This document shows positions 60,436-64,000 of a stretch of DNA of 64,000 nucleotides, one piece after another. Numbering within the stretch: position 1 is the first letter of the stretch; every line of letters starts with the position of its first letter. The position numbers and the translations under genes were made by a program. The notes below the pieces were generated by a model. That model saw only the letters and a program-made list of their open reading frames with translations. It did not search any database and had not been told where the DNA came from. The DNA comes from Triglochin maritima (Eukaryota > Streptophyta > Magnoliopsida > Alismatales > Juncaginaceae). Location of the stretch: the NCBI GenBank assembly GCA_963682175.1, contig OY821775.1, positions 6,854,501 to 6,918,500 on the forward strand. The letters are read 5' to 3'.

Positions 60436-60760
60436 CGGTCGACCGCTCACCCCGAGCCGTTCGACCGTTTCGCGTTTCTGTGCAGCGCCTGAAGCTCCTG
60501 GACGTTTTCGGTCGACCGCGTGTCCAACACCGGTCGACCGATCTGCATGCTGATTTTCATCTTGCAACTACTGTCGCTTTTCGGTCGACCGTGTACCCAG
60601 CACCGGTCGACCGAATCTCGATCAATCCTGAGCTCTAAATCTCCTGACGTTTTTCGGTCGACCGTGTTCCCAGAATCAGTCGACTGATCCTGATCTGATC
60701 CGATCCCCTGTAGCTCCTGGAGTTATTCGGTCGACCGAGATCCCAACACCGGTCGACCGA
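60436..60760. repeat. Array 4 of paired CGGTCGACCG palindromes, exact 73 bp period
   Basis: Five pairs start at 60436/60458, 60509/60531, 60582/60604, 60655/60677 and 60728/60750. Every intra-pair distance is 22 bp and every pair-to-pair distance is 73 bp. The 12 bp linker is similar in four pairs (GTGTxCCxxxAC). The 50 bp between pairs varies more but shares GCTCCTGGA-like words. Confidence 0.95.
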
Positions 60761-60813
60761 TTCTCCCAATTTTCCTATACTTAACCATTCTATAAACCAA
60801 TTCCAACAGTATT

Positions 60814-62885
60814 AGGGTAAGAATGAGGTTGAACAGTAGTTTGCATGAATGATTATGTGATAACTGTGGCTTTGATACAAAAGCAAAAGTGGAGTGGAAG
60901 GAATGACTTTGGTGGTGTGGGTGATGTGAAGCAACTTTGCCTGCCCATTCCCTCTCGTCGCTTTGATTTATTATGATAGCAACGCAAGTGAAAGCAACAA
61001 AGATTTGAGTCAATACCTACTACTACTACTGCCTTTGCTTTACTAAAACCTATCGTTTTCTCGATTGTAAATAAGTAAAAGTCTTCTTCCACTCTCGTAA
61101 CCTGTTGCGAACAGTTGGAAACAGCAGACTGTGACGTTAACGATGGGAATCTGTTGGGAGAAAATTAAAACTGAATTTAATGTACGAGAGAGAATCCTTT
61201 GGAAACCAATTTGGGAGTAAGCATGAGATATTTCTTGTCTTAAGAGGCTGGTAATGTAATTAAGTAATTAATTGTGGTAGAAAATTTTAGTATGTGTCTC
61301 AACGTAGGTTACAAACATAATGTCTCCCCAATGTCGACCCTCAAATTTAGATGTTTGGATTGGACGAGAAATGTATGTCTCGTTCAAAGAAAAACTAAAC
61401 TACAGGAAAAATACACAACAGAAAGTAGTCAAAAGAATTACACCAAGCCAAATGCAATCTTACATCAATAACGAATTGCATCTATTAAGTTCAATTTGAA
61501 AAACACCTAACCGTTGGCACTAGGCAGTTCCACATGGATTTAGTTTAGGTGGGGCTACCACGGCTTGACTCGGCCCAACTCCAGCTCCTAATAATTGGAC
61601 TGGGCTTGAACTTGAATGATGAAGTCCATTGATCTTTATTTTGTTCTCTGGTCTTTACCAATTTTCAACAAACAGCTGTAGTTTTCCAAGATTAGCATTC
61701 TGAGACGATCACATTGAACGCCTAGTCATAACAGTTACATATGTACACTAGTTCAATATACTTTTTATTCGTATTATATCATAACACCATCTTCATCATA
61801 GTGCATCCAACAAGTTATGTACATTTATAAATCTGAACAGAAACCGGTCCATGCGTGGTTTACAAGTTCTTGTTTTTAGTTTCGTTTCTACCGTAGGTGC
61901 CACCTCAGGTCCAACTTCTACACTACAACTTCTTATTCCTAACATCAATAAGATTTCAATCCACTTTAGCATATGATTGGAAGATCGAATATGGGTTGAA
62001 ATATGTCGTATACTTGGGCGTCAACAACTGTAGACATAAGGGAATTGCATTTTTTTTCGACACAACAATATTGCAGACGCCGACGCATGCTACAAACAAA
62101 CCTCGATCTACCAACTTATTTTTGCACTCACGTATGTCTTTACAACACCACAAAATGGTATTTTCGGAGGGAGTGATCGTAGTATGATGACTAGGATTTG
62201 CAACCCTGCTGCTATCGGTTGTGCCACCGGACAACTCATATAATAATTAATAATTAGTTTAGTTTAATCATCAAATTACTTAGGTGATTATAAGTGTGTT
62301 TGATATATTTGACGTAAATTAAGAAAATTTTAACTTAAAAGATATGATTTGACATAAAATAAAAATAATTAATTTTTTGTCTCCAAAAATTAAGACAAAA
62401 ATTGAGTCTTATCCAAAAAAAAATTAAAATTTTCATCGGAAAAATCAGTTTACCATTCTCAATTTTTCTTCTAAGTAAAAAAGTATAGTAAATATTTATC
62501 TCTAACAAATGCAAAAATACATCACTTCGATTTTATTTTTGTTGAGATTTTTGGAAAAAAATCTCATATTTGTGGGGGCTGTGTTTAGATGTTGGTAGAT
62601 GTTGGAAATAAAAAATTTATTTTGGTGAGAAATTCATTAAAACCACCCTTAGTTAATAGCTAAAAACTTAACACATTGTACTTCAACGACTTTTTTTGCA
62701 ATATTCTCAGAGGTTCATAAAAGACCTCCATTTTTATTAAAAAAACATTAAAATTTAAACCGATGTAATTGTCGAGAAAAGGAAGTTATCTCATCTCACA
62801 CGTCCACATCCATCTCCAAATCACACAGTCCATCCAAACACTCCAACACCCAAACCCTAGACCGGAACCCGAAAGCGATGCTGGG
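60814..62885. other. Intergenic sequence upstream of the right-edge gene
   Basis: No gene or element boundary was recognised. The last ~100 bases before 62886 are C/A-rich and probably form the leader of the next gene. An upstream in-frame ATG at 62769 is less likely to be the start, because the residues that follow look like translated leader. Confidence 0.45.
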
Positions 62886-64000
62886 ATGCCTCAGTTCCGG
62901 CAACCGGGACCGGAGAGACCCTTCCCTCTGCTCGATCCCTCCTCCGCCGCGTCCGACCACGTGACCCTCCGGATCCCCCACAAGCACGCCAGGATCCGCC
63001 GCGCCGGACGCCGCCCCTTCCTCCCCTTCGTCGCCGCCGCCTTCCTCCTTGCCACTTTCTCCGCCCTGCGTTACCTCTCCATCCGACGAGGTACGCCTTT
63101 CGATCCGGATGTTTTGAATTCAAGGTTGGATTTTTGGGTAAAGATTTGAGTTTTGTGAAAGTAGATGGAAGTTTTTACGCGAAATGAGCTGAAGTTGGCA
63201 AATGAGGGGAGATTGGTGAAGATGATATTACAATTTGATCATTTGTTATAAAATCTTGTTCTGTAGTTTGATTTGATTTTCTAGTCCAAAGTCCAAAAAT
63301 TTCGGTACTGTGACGTCTTCAGGGTAGTGCGTTGGAAGTTCTTTTTTTTGTGTTTGGATATTGTTTTCAAATTGTCTGTTTTTTTGGGTGAGGCATGGTC
63401 TATTTGGACTATCTACTTATGTTTTTGAAGCTTAGTTTGCTTATGGTTTTTTTGTTTGATTTTTGAAATTAGTGGTTTTGGCCTTTGGGTTTGAATTGCC
63501 AGAAACTCTATGGAGATCCGATGACCAGGATCAAAATGATGTTGTGAAGCATGAGGTTCAGTTTGACGTCTCATCTCAGTCCACCAATGCAAGTAGGGTG
63601 TTGAGGTTTGGGCATGGTTCAGTTGCCGATGCTCGTGATTCAAGGTATTGGGACCGGGATGACAGGAGAAGAAACGATGAGTATGAAGATGATGCATTAG
63701 ATGTATCAGGTACTGACGGAGGTGATGACCATGATGTGCAGAGCAAGAAAAATGAAAATGAACTTGAGAAGGTTCTACAAGATGGGGAAGTTGCTGGATC
63801 ATATAATGAAGTGACTCGCTATGAACTCGGGAAATTTGAGGAGAAGGATAAGAATTCTGTGAACAATGTGGAGCAGTTGGGACATCGAGGGCTTGAGCTT
63901 CAGGCAGATCCTTCTGATGAATATGATGATGGCCTTGATGTAGTGGATGACATTGGCGATAAGGTTGGTATTCAAGAGGAAGACGACCATCCAAAGCATG
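62886..64000 (+). CDS. Type II membrane protein of unrecognised family, 3' part outside window
   Basis: Exon 1 (62886-63090) encodes MPQFRQPGPERPFPLLDPSS through RRPFLPFVAAAFLLATFSAL...SIRR. It is a basic cytosolic tail (residues 1-44) followed by one hydrophobic segment (about 45-62), the layout of a Golgi-type type II anchor. The phase-1 splice GAG|GTACGC to TTGCCAG|AAAC joins exon 2 (63503 onward) in frame as E-T-L-W. Exon 2 stays open for 165 codons to the window edge and is very acidic (YEDDALD, DEYDDGLDVVDDIGD) after RVLRFGHGSVADARDSRYWD. I do not recognise the family with certainty; a glycosyltransferase-like Golgi protein is one possibility. The long antisense frame over exon 2 is a shadow. 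Confidence 0.75.

Larger units (their letters stand above)
59992..60808 (-). mobile_element. Copia-type solo LTR, TSD GTATT
   Basis: An 817 bp unit is flanked by a perfect GTATT at 59987-59991 and 60809-60813. On the minus strand it starts TGTTGGAATTGG and ends CCCTCCCTACA. It carries palindrome array 4 in the first ~375 bp, a TATA box, a CT/GA-rich leader, and AATTTCCGCAATCAATATTC near the 3' end, a pattern common in plant copia LTRs. No primer-binding site or coding sequence adjoins, so it is a solo LTR. It is unrelated in sequence to the family A LTRs except for the array. Confidence 0.9.

Noticed and set aside
60436..60760. Regular 73 bp array considered as a CRISPR array
   Set aside because: The window is plant nuclear DNA, the repeated unit is a short palindrome pair, and the array lies wholly inside an LTR with target duplication.
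63413..63994. 193-codon antisense frame rich in His and Gln
   Set aside because: It is the complement of exon 2 of the right-edge gene, whose acidic codons read as His/Gln on the other strand.

Overview
The window looks like a stretch of a dicot plant nuclear chromosome. It is AT-rich and gene-poor, its few genes have short exons with GT-AG introns, and most of the recognisable content is plant transposons. I cannot name the species. Only three host genes look functional. One is a BOI-type RING E3 ubiquitin ligase (29674-30759, four exons). One is a short FCS-like zinc finger (FLZ) gene (58235-59035, two exons). The third is the 5' part of a gene for a type II membrane protein that runs off the right edge (62886-64000). 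A serine carboxypeptidase-like pseudogene lies at 11205-12890.

Transposon layout, left to right: a ~215 bp tandem repeat split by a 2.2 kb solo LTR (1586-3788, TSD GATAC); a structurally complete but internally deleted Ty1/copia element (6223-10162, TSD GTTGT); a MULE transposase remnant (10381-10810); an 8 kb interval with no recognised gene; a second solo LTR of the first family in opposite orientation (21097-22970, TSD AAAAC); a hAT-like element (23819-24691) between two perfect 40 bp inverted repeats; a MULE N-terminal remnant beside a plant-mobile-domain pseudogene (25789-28460); a PIF/Harbinger family with a derivative carrying a broken Myb-like ORF1 (34924-37336) and small relatives at 34208-34791, 57349-57968 and probably 50024-50432; a third, truncated copy of the first LTR family (40777-41190); a palindromic MITE (41599-42002); a LINE remnant with a copia 3' end inserted in it (43895-45844); a hAT MITE (50719-51204); a 1.83 kb fold-back element with 9 bp TSD (51705-53535); and a copia-type solo LTR (59992-60808, TSD GTATT).

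The most unusual signal is shared by four separate LTR-derived loci (2087-2613, 22016-22565, 47235-47580, 60436-60760). Each holds an array of the 10 bp palindrome CGGTCGACCG. The palindromes come in pairs whose starts are 19-22 bp apart (about two helical turns), and the pairs recur every ~55-80 bp, exactly 73 bp in the last array. The host LTRs differ in ends and length, and the array lies upstream of the TATA box in two loci and downstream of it in at least one. This looks like a modular, operator-like element used by unrelated retrotransposons. All boundaries, target-site duplications and splice joins were read by eye.
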